Source: CAVVSQ01 sp963848825
GTDB taxonomy: Bacteria > Planctomycetota > Planctomycetia > Gemmatales > Gemmataceae
Reading direction: 5' to 3'
DNA length: 64,000 nt
Assembly (NCBI GenBank): GCA_963848825.1
Contig: CAWKFA010000017.1
Location: forward strand, 186,001-250,000
The notes under the pieces are model-generated. The model saw only the letters and a list, made by a program, of their open reading frames with translations, did no database searches and was not told the origin of the DNA. Below are positions 46,784 to 55,229 of the stretch, piece by piece. The position numbers and the translations under genes were made by a program. Every line of letters starts with the position of its first letter. Within the stretch, counting starts at the first letter, position 1.

Positions 46784-46857
46784 CACGACGGGTTGGCGGT
46801 AAAGTGATTGCGGGAAGGTCCGCATTGCCACGGGGAGTACCGTGTGGCGATGGCACC
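46784..46857 (-). repeat. 74-bp dispersed repeat, copy 2
   Basis: Reverse complement of 29596-29669 with about seven differences. The similarity continues faintly a few bases beyond the ACCCGTCGTG end, so the true element may be longer. It retains the hairpin GCCATCGCCAC ... GTGGCAATGC. Confidence 0.7.
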
Positions 46858-46915
46858 GTGCGCTGCAGCCGCTACTTCCAAACGGTGGGCGTTCCTGCAG
46901 GACGTTCGTGAATTT

Positions 46916-46959
46916 GTTATGCGAAATGTTATGCGAAATGCTATGCAAAATGCTATGCG
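46916..46959 (+). repeat. 12-bp tandem repeat, about 3.7 copies
   Basis: Units GTTATGCGAAAT, GTTATGCGAAAT, GCTATGCAAAAT, then GCTATGCG. No spacers, so it is not a CRISPR. Confidence 0.85.
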
Positions 46960-47164
46960 TCGCCGAGGGGGTTGCCCGGAGGGTGCATACATACCATTTT
47001 TGCATGCGGCGATGCGGACCGTGCCAGTGGATTGCGCAAACATCTTCCCACAATCCAGTGGCTGCCATCAAAGATGGTCCTACCTCAACTGCCACATCAG
47101 CATCTTGAGGCTGTCGCCGAGTTTGCTGTTGACGCCCAGGGCGGCGGAGGGAGCCCGGACTTTA

Positions 47165-47242
47165 AGAGCGTTCGGAAAAAAAGGGGTCAGACCCCCTTCT
47201 GTTCGCTTCAAGGGGTCTGACCCCTTTTTTTCCGAACGCTCT
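47165..47242. repeat. Palindromic MITE-like element, short copy
   Basis: 78 bp, both ends AGAGCGTTCGG / CCGAACGCTCT, followed inward by an A-run and GGGGTCAGACCCC on each arm, forming a near-perfect long hairpin with a short centre. It lies 68 bases after the pyrC stop, where its GGGGTCTGACCCC plus T-run could act as terminator. It is an internal-deletion version of the copy at 50389-50491. Confidence 0.85.
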
Positions 47243-47310
47243 AACGGCCCGTTTAAATTGGGGTTCCCCGTACAAAGACCGCGGCGACACTTCCCGGGAA
47301 CGTGATTCCC

Positions 47311-48483
47311 TCAAACGGGCTCCAACCACACTTCGTCTTTAGCGCACGCGCGCTGGATGGTGGTCGGACGTTTTAAGTCCAGCACGCTCAATGACCCAAC
47401 GAATCCGGGCAATAGCCGTCCATATTTTTGCCGCCGATAAGGGTTGACGAAGGCACCCGGATTGGCGGAGCAGATGGCGGCCACGCGCTCGGGCGTGAAC
47501 CCTTGTTCGACGAGCAGCCAGGTAACAAAAGGCCCATAGGTGTCCAGGTGCGGCTGGCCGGACATTCCCCTGGCCTTTTCCGCCAGCGTGTGCGGCGCAT
47601 GATCGGTGGCCAGGTAATCCGCCGTGCCGTCGCGAAGCGCCTCCAGCATGGCTGCCCGGTCCGCTGGCCCGCGCAGCGGCGGGTTCATCTGCATCGCTTG
47701 CCGATTGGCCGCGGTGATTTGAGCGGTGTCGAAAAAAACATGATGAGGCGTGACTTCGGCCACGACGGGCAGTCCCTTGGCCTTCGCGGCACGGATCAGC
47801 GGTAGTCCCTCGGCGACGGAATAATGGCATAACTTGCCGGCCAGGCGATGTTTCTCAATCATCGCCAGGGCAAAACGCGTGGCGCTCAGTTCACATTCGG
47901 CTGGCCGCCGCGTTTCATGGGTGGGGGCCTGCTTGTGGAAGTCCAGGAGGGCCGGATCTTCACAGTGAAAACTGACGGCCTGACCTTGATAGTGCGCCAG
48001 CGTATGGTCCAGGTCCTCAAGTGACGAAAAGAATAAGTCGCCGACACTGGGGCCCATGTAAGCCTTGTAAGGCACAGGGCGCTCGAGCGGCCTCGTGCCT
48101 GGACCGATGCCGGCGTAAAGCGTGAAGTCGACCGGCAGATTTTGTCTTGCCAGCAGGTCTTCCTTGGCCCGATAGGTGGCCTCGTCGACCGGCGCCGCCG
48201 GATTGTTGGGCATGTCGGCAACATGAATAACGCCGCCGGCGAGGGCGGCAGCCGCGGCGGTGGCGAAGGTTTCCTTGTAATTGTCCTGGCCGGTCACGTC
48301 TTCGCGGGCATGAATGTGAATGTCGCCCATGCCGGCGAAAATCAGGCAATGATCCGGATAGGTATGATCTGGTTTGCCCAGCCCGGTGCCCACGGCGGCG
48401 ATGATGCCCTTTTCGATGGCCACCTGGCCGTGCCGCACGCCGTCGATGTCCGCCAGCAAACCCTCCACGATCGTTGGACGCAT
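47311..48483 (-). CDS. pyrC: Dihydroorotase
   Basis: Zinc amidohydrolase of pyrimidine synthesis, cyclising carbamoyl aspartate to dihydroorotate. It has metal-binding HxH in 'FAGMGDIHIHAREDVTGQ', a lysine positioned for carboxylation in 'VPYKAYMGPS', His in 'AVSFHCEDPALLDFHK' and 'VVAEVTPHHVFFDTAQI', then 'QMNPPLRGPADR' and the catalytic Asp in 'ADYLATDHAPHTLAEKARG'. The 390 residues fall in the usual range. It is the last gene of a three-gene minus-strand run with asnS and the GNAT gene, 28 bases after the latter. Another cyclic amidohydrolase is possible, but the motif set favours dihydroorotase. Confidence 0.88.
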   Translation of the reverse strand: MRPTIVEGLLADIDGVRHGQVAIEKGIIAAVGTGLGKPDHTYPDHCLIFAGMGDIHIHAREDVTGQDNYKETFATAAAAALAGGVIHVADMPNNPAAPVDEATYRAKEDLLARQNLPVDFTLYAGIGPGTRPLERPVPYKAYMGPSVGDLFFSSLEDLDHTLAHYQGQAVSFHCEDPALLDFHKQAPTHETRRPAECELSATRFALAMIEKHRLAGKLCHYSVAEGLPLIRAAKAKGLPVVAEVTPHHVFFDTAQITAANRQAMQMNPPLRGPADRAAMLEALRDGTADYLATDHAPHTLAEKARGMSGQPHLDTYGPFVTWLLVEQGFTPERVAAICSANPGAFVNPYRRQKYGRLLPGFVGSLSVLDLKRPTTIQRACAKDEVWLEPV

Positions 48484-48511
48484 GATAAAAACCTATTTTC
48501 CTCGGCACCTA

Positions 48512-48987
48512 TCAACTGGTTGCGGAAGCCAATTGCGCCAGGGCAGTGCCCGTCAATCGATACGTTGTCCACTCATCGAGCGGCCTGGCCCCAAGCGACC
48601 GATAGAAGCCGAGTGCGGGCTCGTTCCAATTAATACGGACCATTCCAGTCGGCCACAGCCGCGCTCAACCGCGATACGCGCGAGTTCCGCGAGCAACGCA
48701 CGGCCATGCCCCTGGCCCCGCGACTCCGGTCGTACGAAGAGGTCTTCGAGGTAAATGCCCGGCTGTCCCAGAAACGTCGAATAATTGTGAAAAAACAGGG
48801 CAAAGCCAGCGACGGCCGTGGCTTCTTCGGCCAGGATGACCTCCGCGAAGCGGCGTTCTCCAAAGAGATGCGCCTGCAGCCGTTGCTCGTCCATGGTCAC
48901 ATGGTCGCTTAGATGCTCATACTCCGCCAGGTCGCGAATGAGCTGCGCGATCATGGGCACGTCGCCGGCGGCTGCTGGTCGAATCAT
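48512..48987 (-). CDS. GNAT family N-acetyltransferase (one frameshift)
   Basis: Acetyl-CoA-dependent acetyltransferase resembling diamine/spermidine N1-acetyltransferase-like GNATs: 'MIRPAAAGDVPMIAQLIRDL', 'GFALFFHNYSTFLGQPGIYL', 'EDLFVRPESRGQGHGRALLA' (acetyl-CoA pyrophosphate loop RGQGHG). The raw frame ends at 48553. Restoring one A near 48630 gives the expected 'RLEWSVLNWNEPALGFYRSL' and stop at 48512, about 158 residues in all. It starts 3 bases after the asnS stop, so it is clearly translationally coupled. The substrate is unknown. Confidence 0.88.
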
Positions 48988-48990
48988 GGA

Positions 48991-50376
48991 CTAAAACTCC
49001 GCGCTGCCAGGCGTGCGTGGAAAGGGAATCACGTCGCGAATATTGGCCATGCCGGTAAGGAACAACAGCGTGCGCTCGAGGCCCAGCCCAAAGCCGGCAT
49101 GGGGAACGGTGCCGTAGCGGCGCAAGTCGAGATACCACCAGTAGGTCGCGGGATCGAGCCCTTGCTCCTTCATGCGCTGTTCAAGAACGTCGAGGCGCTC
49201 CTCACGCTGGCTGCCACCGATGATCTCTCCCACGCCGGGCACCAGCACATCCATGGCGCGGACCGTTTTGCCGTCGTCGTTGACGCGCATGTAGAAGGGC
49301 TTGAGCGTCCTGGGATAATCGAACAGGATAACGGGTTTCTTGAATTCCTTCTCGGTTAAAAAGCGCTCGTGTTCTGACTGCAAATCGACGCCCCAGCTGA
49401 CGGGAAACTCGAAAGTCTGACCAGACTTTTGCAGGATGGCGACGGCCTCGGTGTAGGGCAGGCGCAGGAACTGGCTGGACTCTATCCCTTCGAGCCGGGT
49501 CAGAATGTCCTTGTCGATGCGCTCCTGGAAAAACTTCATGTCCTCGCCACAGCGGGTCAGCGCGTCCTTGATGATGCGCTTGATGAACGCCTCGGCCAGC
49601 GTCATGTTGTCCTGCAAATCGTAAAACGCCATTTCCGGCTCGATCATCCAGAACTCGGCAAGATGACGCGCCGTGTTGGAGTTCTCGGCGCGGAAGGTGG
49701 GGCCAAAGGTATAAACTTTGCCCAGGCCGCACGCGAAAATCTCCGCCTGAAGCTGACCGCTCACCGTCAGATACGCGGGTTTGTGAAAGAAATCATGGGA
49801 ATAATCCGGCCCGGTGGCGGGCAGCTTGTTCAAGTCGAGCGTGGTGACCTTGAACATTTCGCCGGCGCCTTCACAATCGCTGGCCGTGATGACAGGGGAG
49901 TGAACGTAGAGAAAGCCCTGTTCCTGAAAAAAGTCGTGGATGGACTTGCAAACACAGTTGCGCACCCGGGCAATGGCGCCGAACGTATTGGTTCGCGGCC
50001 GCAGGTGGGCAATCGTGCGCAGAAACTCGAACGAAGCGCCCTTCTTCTGCACGGGGTAGGTCTCGGGGTCGGCCAGGCCGTGGACGATAATCTGTTGCGC
50101 TTGCACCTCCGTGGCCTGCCCCTTGGCGGGCGACTTGCGCACAGAACCCAAAACCGTAACGCTTGCCCCTGTCCCCAGCTTTTTCACGTCGGTTTCATAG
50201 TTAGCAAGCGACGCCTCGGCCAGGATTTGCACGTTGCCCATGGACGAGCCATCGTTGAGTTCCAGGAAGCTGAAACCACCCTTGGAATCCCGGCGCGTGC
50301 GAACCCATCCCTGTAATTGCACCTCTTTCCCAATGGCCGCTTCCGTGCGTGCCTGGGCTACGCTAATCCGTTCCAT
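48991..50376 (-). CDS. asnS: Asparaginyl-tRNA synthetase
   Basis: Class IIb synthetase charging tRNA-Asn. It has an N-terminal OB-fold ('GKEVQLQGWVRTRRDSKGGF', 'SFLELNDG'), motif 2 'TFGPTFRAENSNTARHLAEF', the asparagine-type 'EPEMAFYDLQDNMTLAE', and motif 3 'AGFGLGLERTLLFLTGMANI'. Its 461 residues are the normal length with no frame break. The start is ATG at 50376 with AAGGAG at 50388-50383, directly abutting a palindromic element inserted at 50389. It is the first gene of the asnS-GNAT-pyrC run. Confidence 0.96.
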   Translation of the reverse strand: MERISVAQARTEAAIGKEVQLQGWVRTRRDSKGGFSFLELNDGSSMGNVQILAEASLANYETDVKKLGTGASVTVLGSVRKSPAKGQATEVQAQQIIVHGLADPETYPVQKKGASFEFLRTIAHLRPRTNTFGAIARVRNCVCKSIHDFFQEQGFLYVHSPVITASDCEGAGEMFKVTTLDLNKLPATGPDYSHDFFHKPAYLTVSGQLQAEIFACGLGKVYTFGPTFRAENSNTARHLAEFWMIEPEMAFYDLQDNMTLAEAFIKRIIKDALTRCGEDMKFFQERIDKDILTRLEGIESSQFLRLPYTEAVAILQKSGQTFEFPVSWGVDLQSEHERFLTEKEFKKPVILFDYPRTLKPFYMRVNDDGKTVRAMDVLVPGVGEIIGGSQREERLDVLEQRMKEQGLDPATYWWYLDLRRYGTVPHAGFGLGLERTLLFLTGMANIRDVIPFPRTPGSAEF

Positions 50377-50388
50377 GGTGGTCTCCTT

Positions 50389-50491
50389 AGAGCGTTCGGA
50401 AAAAAAGGGGTCAGACCCCTTGAAGCGAACAGATTTCCAACGCTTTTGCCGGGTATTGAGGGGGTCTGACCCCTTTTTTTCCGAACGCTCT
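50389..50491. repeat. Palindromic MITE-like element, long copy, in the asnS leader
   Basis: 103 bp with the same AGAGCGTTCGG ends and GGGGTCAGACCCC arms as 47165-47242, in the opposite orientation and with about 26 extra central bases. TTA/TAA flanks both copies, a possible target preference. One end touches the asnS ribosome-binding site. Confidence 0.87.
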
Positions 50492-50549
50492 TAACGTCCT
50501 AAAAAGGGGCCGCCTTGATTTTGGGACCTTCTGATCATGGTATGGCATT

Positions 50550-50578
50550 GTTATAGTTTGGCGGCCGGGTTTTTACAA
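50550..50578 (-). promoter_or_regulatory. Candidate asnS promoter upstream of the palindromic element
   Basis: On the minus strand TTGTAA (50578-50573), 17-base spacer, TATAAC (50555-50550). A transcript from here would carry the whole palindromic element in its leader. Confidence 0.45.
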
Positions 50579-50686
50579 TTTGACGCCGCCGGGTGGGCGC
50601 CTTTCCTTTCCTGGCCGTCGCTACGCTCTCCGCGGCAAACCCTATAATCGATTACAACGATTTCGTGACACCAACAGGGAAAAATC

Positions 50687-52454
50687 ATGTCGAGCTGGCA
50701 GCGAACGCACACATGTGGAGAGCTACGCGAAGCGCATATCGGGGAGACCGTCGTCCTTAACGGCTGGGTCAATAGCTATCGCTCCTACAACGATCAGATC
50801 TTCGTCGATTTACGCGATCGCTATGGCATTACCCAGGCTGTTTTTGAAGCGGATGACAAGATGTTCGCGCTGGCCCAGGAGATCCGCAACGAGTTCGTGC
50901 TGTCGATCCAGGGCACCGTGCGCGAACGCTTGCCTGGCAAGCACAACCCCAAGCTGGCGACCGGCGACGTCGAACTCAAAGCCAAGGAGTTGACGATCCT
51001 GAACCGTTGCCCGACACCCCCTTTCGAGGTAACCGAGTTCCCTGGCGAGGAATTGGCGAACGAAGATTTGCGCCTGCAGTATCGTTACCTCGATCTGCGG
51101 CGTACCTCGATCCAGCGCGTGCTGATGTTGCGTCATCGGCTCAACCAGGTGATCCGCGCCACGCTGGACAGCCACGGTTTTCTCGAGGTGGAGACACCGA
51201 TCCTGGGCCGCAGCTCGCCGGAAGGCGCCCGCGATTACCTCGTGCCCAGTCGCATTACGCCCGAGACCTGGTATGCGCTGCCACAATCGCCGCAGCTTTA
51301 TAAGCAGATTTTGATGGTCGCCGGCTTCGACAAGTATTTTCAGATCGCGCGCTGCCTGCGCGATGAAGACCTGCGTGCCGACCGCCAGCCCGAGTTCACC
51401 CAGCTTGACATGGAAATGTCCTTCGTGGAGATGGACGATATTTTTCGGATCATCGAAACACTGACCGTGGCGATATTCAAGCAATGCATCGACGTCACTC
51501 TGCCCACGCCTTTTCAGCGCTTGCGTTATGCGGACGCCATGCTGAAATACGGCAGCGACAAGCCCGACCTGCGCTTTGGCCTGGAAATTGTGGACATCGG
51601 CGATATCGCGCAGACCACGGCGTTTCAAGTTTTCCGCGGCGCTCTCGATGCGGGCGGCAAGGTGCGCGTCGCTCAACGTGGAAGGGGCCGCCGCCAAGCT
51701 TACTCGTAAAAATCTCGACGACCTCACGGAGTTTGTCAAACGCTATGGCGCCAAGGGTTGCGCCTGGGTTAAAGTTGAAGAACAAAAGTTCACGGGCGCC
51801 ATCGAAAAGTTCCTTGAGCCGGAGTTCCAACTGAAACTCCGCGAGCGAATGAAGGCCAAGGCCGGCGACCTTCTCCTCTTTATCGCCGACAAGGAAGATG
51901 TGGTCTGCCAGGCCCTGGGCAACCTGCGCAGCCACCTGGCTTCAATGTTGCGCCTCTACGATCCGGTCAGCGCCGATTACCAGGTCGCCTGGGTTTATGA
52001 TTTCCCCTCGTTCATCTGGGACAGCGAGGAGAAGCGCTGGGCTGCCAACCATCATCCTTTCACGGCCCCCATGGACGAGGACCTTGCCAAGCTCGAAAGC
52101 GATCCCGGCAGCGTCCGGGCCAAGGCGTATGACCTGGTTATCAATGGCTACGAGTGCGGCGGCGGCTCCATTCGTATCCACAATCCGGACGTGCAGTCGC
52201 GCCTGTTCGCCGTCCTGGGCATGACGCCGGAACAAGCCAAGCAGCGTTTTGGCTTTTTACTTGACGCGCTGCGTATGGGCGCTCCGCCCCACGGCGGTGT
52301 CGCGCTGGGGCTTGATCGCCTTGCCATGATGCTGGCACGCACCACCAACATTCGCGACGTGATTGCTTTTCCCAAGAACCAAAAGGCGCGCGATCTCATG
52401 ACCGGAGCGCCCGCGCCCGTCGATGCCAAACAATTGAAGGAACTGGGACTGTAA
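50687..52454 (+). CDS. aspS: Aspartyl-tRNA synthetase (one frameshift)
   Basis: Class IIb synthetase. First frame (50687-51709): OB-fold 'GETVVLNGWVNSYRSYNDQI', 'FVDLRDRYGITQAVFE', flipping-loop region 'LRRTSIQRVLMLRHRLNQVI', 'GRSSPEGARDYLVPSRI', and motif 2 'YFQIARCLRDEDLRADRQPE'. It breaks at about 51672, where one surplus G turns 'VRSLNVEGAAAK' out of frame. The second frame supplies the GAD insertion ('KGCAWVKVEEQKFTGAIEKF') and motif 3 'GVALGLDRLAMMLARTTNIR', ending at 52454. The joined length of about 589 residues is normal. An essential single-copy enzyme in two pieces points to a sequence error. argH follows after 22 bases. Confidence 0.95.
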
Positions 52455-52476
52455 CGGCACTCAAAGAGGGGTTTTC

Positions 52477-53851
52477 GTGGCAAAGACCTGGGGGGGCCGT
52501 TTTAGCGGCGACACCGACAACCGCGTCGAAGCCTTTACGGAATCGATTAGCTTCGACCGTCGACTTTATCGGCACGACGTGGTGGCCAGCCAGGCGCACG
52601 CGCGGATGCTGGCGGAAGTCGGTATTTTAACGGCGGTGGAGGCCGAACAAATTGCCGCCGACGCTCACCGACATTGCGCAAGCGATCGAGCGTGGCGACT
52701 TTGAATTCTCCATCAAGCTCGAAGATATTCATACCCACATTGAGCGGGCCTTGATCGAACGGCTTGGGGACGTGGGCCGCAAGCTGCACACGGGTCGCAG
52801 CCGCAACGATCAGGTCGTTACCGACGTCAGGCTGTGGGTGCGCGACAGCATCGATACCCTGGACGGCCGCCTCAAGGAGATGCAGGTTGCGTTGCTCGCT
52901 TCGGCGGAGCGCGACCGCGACCTGGTTTTGCCCGGCTACACCCACATGCAACGCGCCCAGCCTATTCTGGCCGCCCATTACTTCCTGGCCTTTATCGAAA
53001 AGTATCAGCGCGATCGCGAGCGGCTGGCGGATTGCCGACGGCGGGTCAACGTGCTTTCCCTGGGTACCGCAGCGCTGGCCGGCACGTCGGTTCCGATTGA
53101 TCGCGGCAGCGTTGCCACGAAACTCGGTTTTGCCAGCGTGGCGGCCAATAGTTTGGACGTCTCCAGTGACCGCGATTTCGTGCTTGAGTTTGTCTTCGGG
53201 CTGACGGTCATTGCGTTGCACCTGGGTGGCTGGGCCGAGGAGTGGATTTTGTGGTCCACGACGGAATTCAATTTCCTCGATTTGCCCGACGCTTTTTGCA
53301 CCGGCTCGAGCATCATGCCGCACAAGAAGAACCCGGACGTTCTCGAGTTGATTCGGGGCAAAACCGCCCGGGTCGCCGGCGACCTGCAACGTCTGGTGAT
53401 GCTCATCAAGGGCTTGCCGCTGGCCTATAACCGCGATTTGCAAGAAGACAAGGAAGCCCTCTTCGATGCTTATGATACCGTCCATGCCTCTTTGGAGGTC
53501 GCAGCCGCGCTGGTGCGCGAGGCCCGCTTTCGCCGAGAAGTTATTGCCGGCCGCCTGGAAGATGGCTATCTGGATGCGACGACTTTGATGGAGTTTCTGG
53601 TCATGCAGGGCGTGCCGTTGCGGTCGGCCCACGAGGCAGTCGGTAAGCTGGTCCGCCTGTGTGAGGAAAAGCGCTGCCGGCTGGCCCAGCTTCCCGCCGA
53701 AATCTACGATTCCATTCGCCAAGGGCTGGGAAGCAAGGTATACAATGTATTAGGCGTACCCAACGCCCTGGCCGCATTTCGAAGTTACGGCTCGACCGCC
53801 CCCGGCGAAGTTGAGGAACAAATCAAAAGGTGGCGCGCACGGTTGGCCTGA
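52477..53851 (+). CDS. argH: Argininosuccinate lyase (one frameshift)
   Basis: Last step of arginine synthesis, splitting argininosuccinate into arginine and fumarate. The start is GTG at 52477 ('MAKTWGGRFSGDTDNRVEAF') with GAGGGG upstream. After about 60 residues the frame breaks near 52664 and continues as 'TLTDIAQAIERGDFEFSIKL', 'EDIHTHIERALIERLGDVGR', 'KLHTGRSRNDQVVTDVRLWV', 'YTHMQRAQP' and the family signature 'GSSIMPHKKNPDVLELIRGK' (His in place of the usual Gln). The length after joining is about 458 residues, as expected. lysA follows after 22 bases, making aspS-argH-lysA a likely operon. Confidence 0.94.
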
Positions 53852-53873
53852 CGCAGCGGGAGCGATATTAGCG

Positions 53874-55170
53874 ATGGACCTTTTCTCGTACAAAAACCGA
53901 AATTTGTACTGCGAAGACGTATCGATTGCCGCGCTGGCGGAACAATACGGCACGCCGCTCTACGTCTATAGCCAGGGCACGCTGCTGCATCATTTGCAAG
54001 CGCTGCAGACCGCGTTCGCCTCTGCCGATCCCCTTATTTGTTACAGCATCAAGACCAATCCCAACATTCATCTCGCCCGGTTAATGGTGGAGCGCGGGGC
54101 GGGTTGCGATGTGACCAGCGCCGGCGAGCTTTACCGGGCCTTGAAGGCGGACTGCCCGGCCGCGCGGATCGTCTTCGCGGGCGTGGGCAAAACCGACGCC
54201 GAGCTCAAATATGGCTTGGAGTCAGGTATTCTCTTTTTCAATGTGGAGAGCGAAGGGGAACTGCTGGCCCTGGGAGAGGTCGCCAGGTCGCTTGGTAAAG
54301 TTGCCAGGGTTGCATTGCGCGTTAACCCTGACCTGCCCCCCAAAACGCACGCCAAAACCGATACCAGCGTCAAGGGGGTCAAGTTCGGCCTCGATATCGA
54401 CACGGTCCTCGAGTTCGCCCAAAAAGTTGTGCATCATCCCCATGTGCAAATTGTGGGGCTCCATATGCACCTGGGTTCTCCCATCCTGAAAGTCGAACCT
54501 TACCAACAAGGGATCGACAAGGGACTGGCGCTGATCGACAAGCTTCGCGCCCAGGGACACAAGATCAGCTATCTCAACATGGGCGGGGGTTTTGGCATCA
54601 ACTACCGTAAACAGGAAGCGCTGCCGGCGACCGCTTTCGCGGACGTGATCCTGCCGGGCGTCCGGAAAGCCGAATGCAAATTGGTCCTGGAGCCGGGCCG
54701 GTTTATTGTCGGCAACGCTGGGTTGCTGGTCAGTCGGGTGATCTACACCAAGGAGTCGGGCGGCAAGCATTTTGTCATACAAGATGCGGGGATGAACGAC
54801 CTGATTCGACCGACGCTGTATGATTCCTTCCACCGTATTTGGCCGGTCGCGCCCGCCGCGACCATGCCGGCGCCACCCGAGGATTATGAAGTTAGCATCC
54901 CAGGCACACGCCTCACGGACATCGTCGGGCCGATCTGTGAATCAGGCGACTTTTTGGCCAAACAGCGTGCGTTGCCGCCCGTGGCCCGGGGCGATTTGTT
55001 GGCGACGTTTCAGCGCTGGCGCCTATGGCATGGCGATGAGCTCCAACTACAACGGCAGGCCCCGCGTTGCCGAAGTTTTGGTCGATGGCGCGCGCCACCG
55101 GCTCATACGCCGCCGTGAAACTCTCGAAGATCTGGTGCGACCGGAGGTCGAAGTCCAGGGTTTTAAATAA
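53874..55170 (+). CDS. lysA: Diaminopimelate decarboxylase (one frameshift)
   Basis: PLP-dependent final step of lysine synthesis. The start is ATG at 53874 with GGGAGCGA upstream. It shows the PLP lysine in 'LICYSIKTNPNIHLARLM', 'VKFGLDIDTVLEFAQKVV', 'GLHMHLGSP', the phosphate-binding 'NMGGGFGINYRKQE', 'LVLEPGRFIVGNAG' and 'GPICESGDFLAKQRALPP'. The frame breaks at about 55010 (one T too many); the next frame supplies the required C-terminal 'SAGAYGMAMSSNYNGRPRVA' and ends at 55170. The joined length of about 432 residues is normal. The uncorrected frame ends at 55118 with an unrelated tail. Confidence 0.95.
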
Positions 55171-55229
55171 AGGGTTTGGCCCTCCTATATTCAGAGGGGG
55201 GCCGCCTTCTATCTAAGACCCCTAACGCC

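Larger units (their letters stand above)
46244..47164. other. About 0.9 kb without a supportable gene; repeat-rich
   Basis: Several open frames (46339-46911, 46654-47043, 46808-47305) overlap on both strands, and none looks like a protein family. The stretch contains copy 2 of the 74-bp repeat, a 12-bp tandem repeat, and a weaker segment at about 46993-47054 that echoes the repeat (GCGATGCGGACC ... CTTCCCACAATC). It looks like mobile-element residue. Confidence 0.5.

Noticed and set aside
46916..46959. Short repeats that could suggest a CRISPR
   Set aside because: Twelve-base units directly abutting one another with no spacers and no cas genes; a simple tandem repeat.
46339..47305. Several overlapping open frames on both strands
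   Set aside because: Compositionally arbitrary, mutually overlapping, no ribosome sites or family motifs; the stretch is repeat debris.
50687..52454. Programmed ribosomal frameshifting in aspS
   Set aside because: No slippery heptamer or downstream structure is evident, and the same type of one-base break recurs in many unrelated genes, which points to sequence error.
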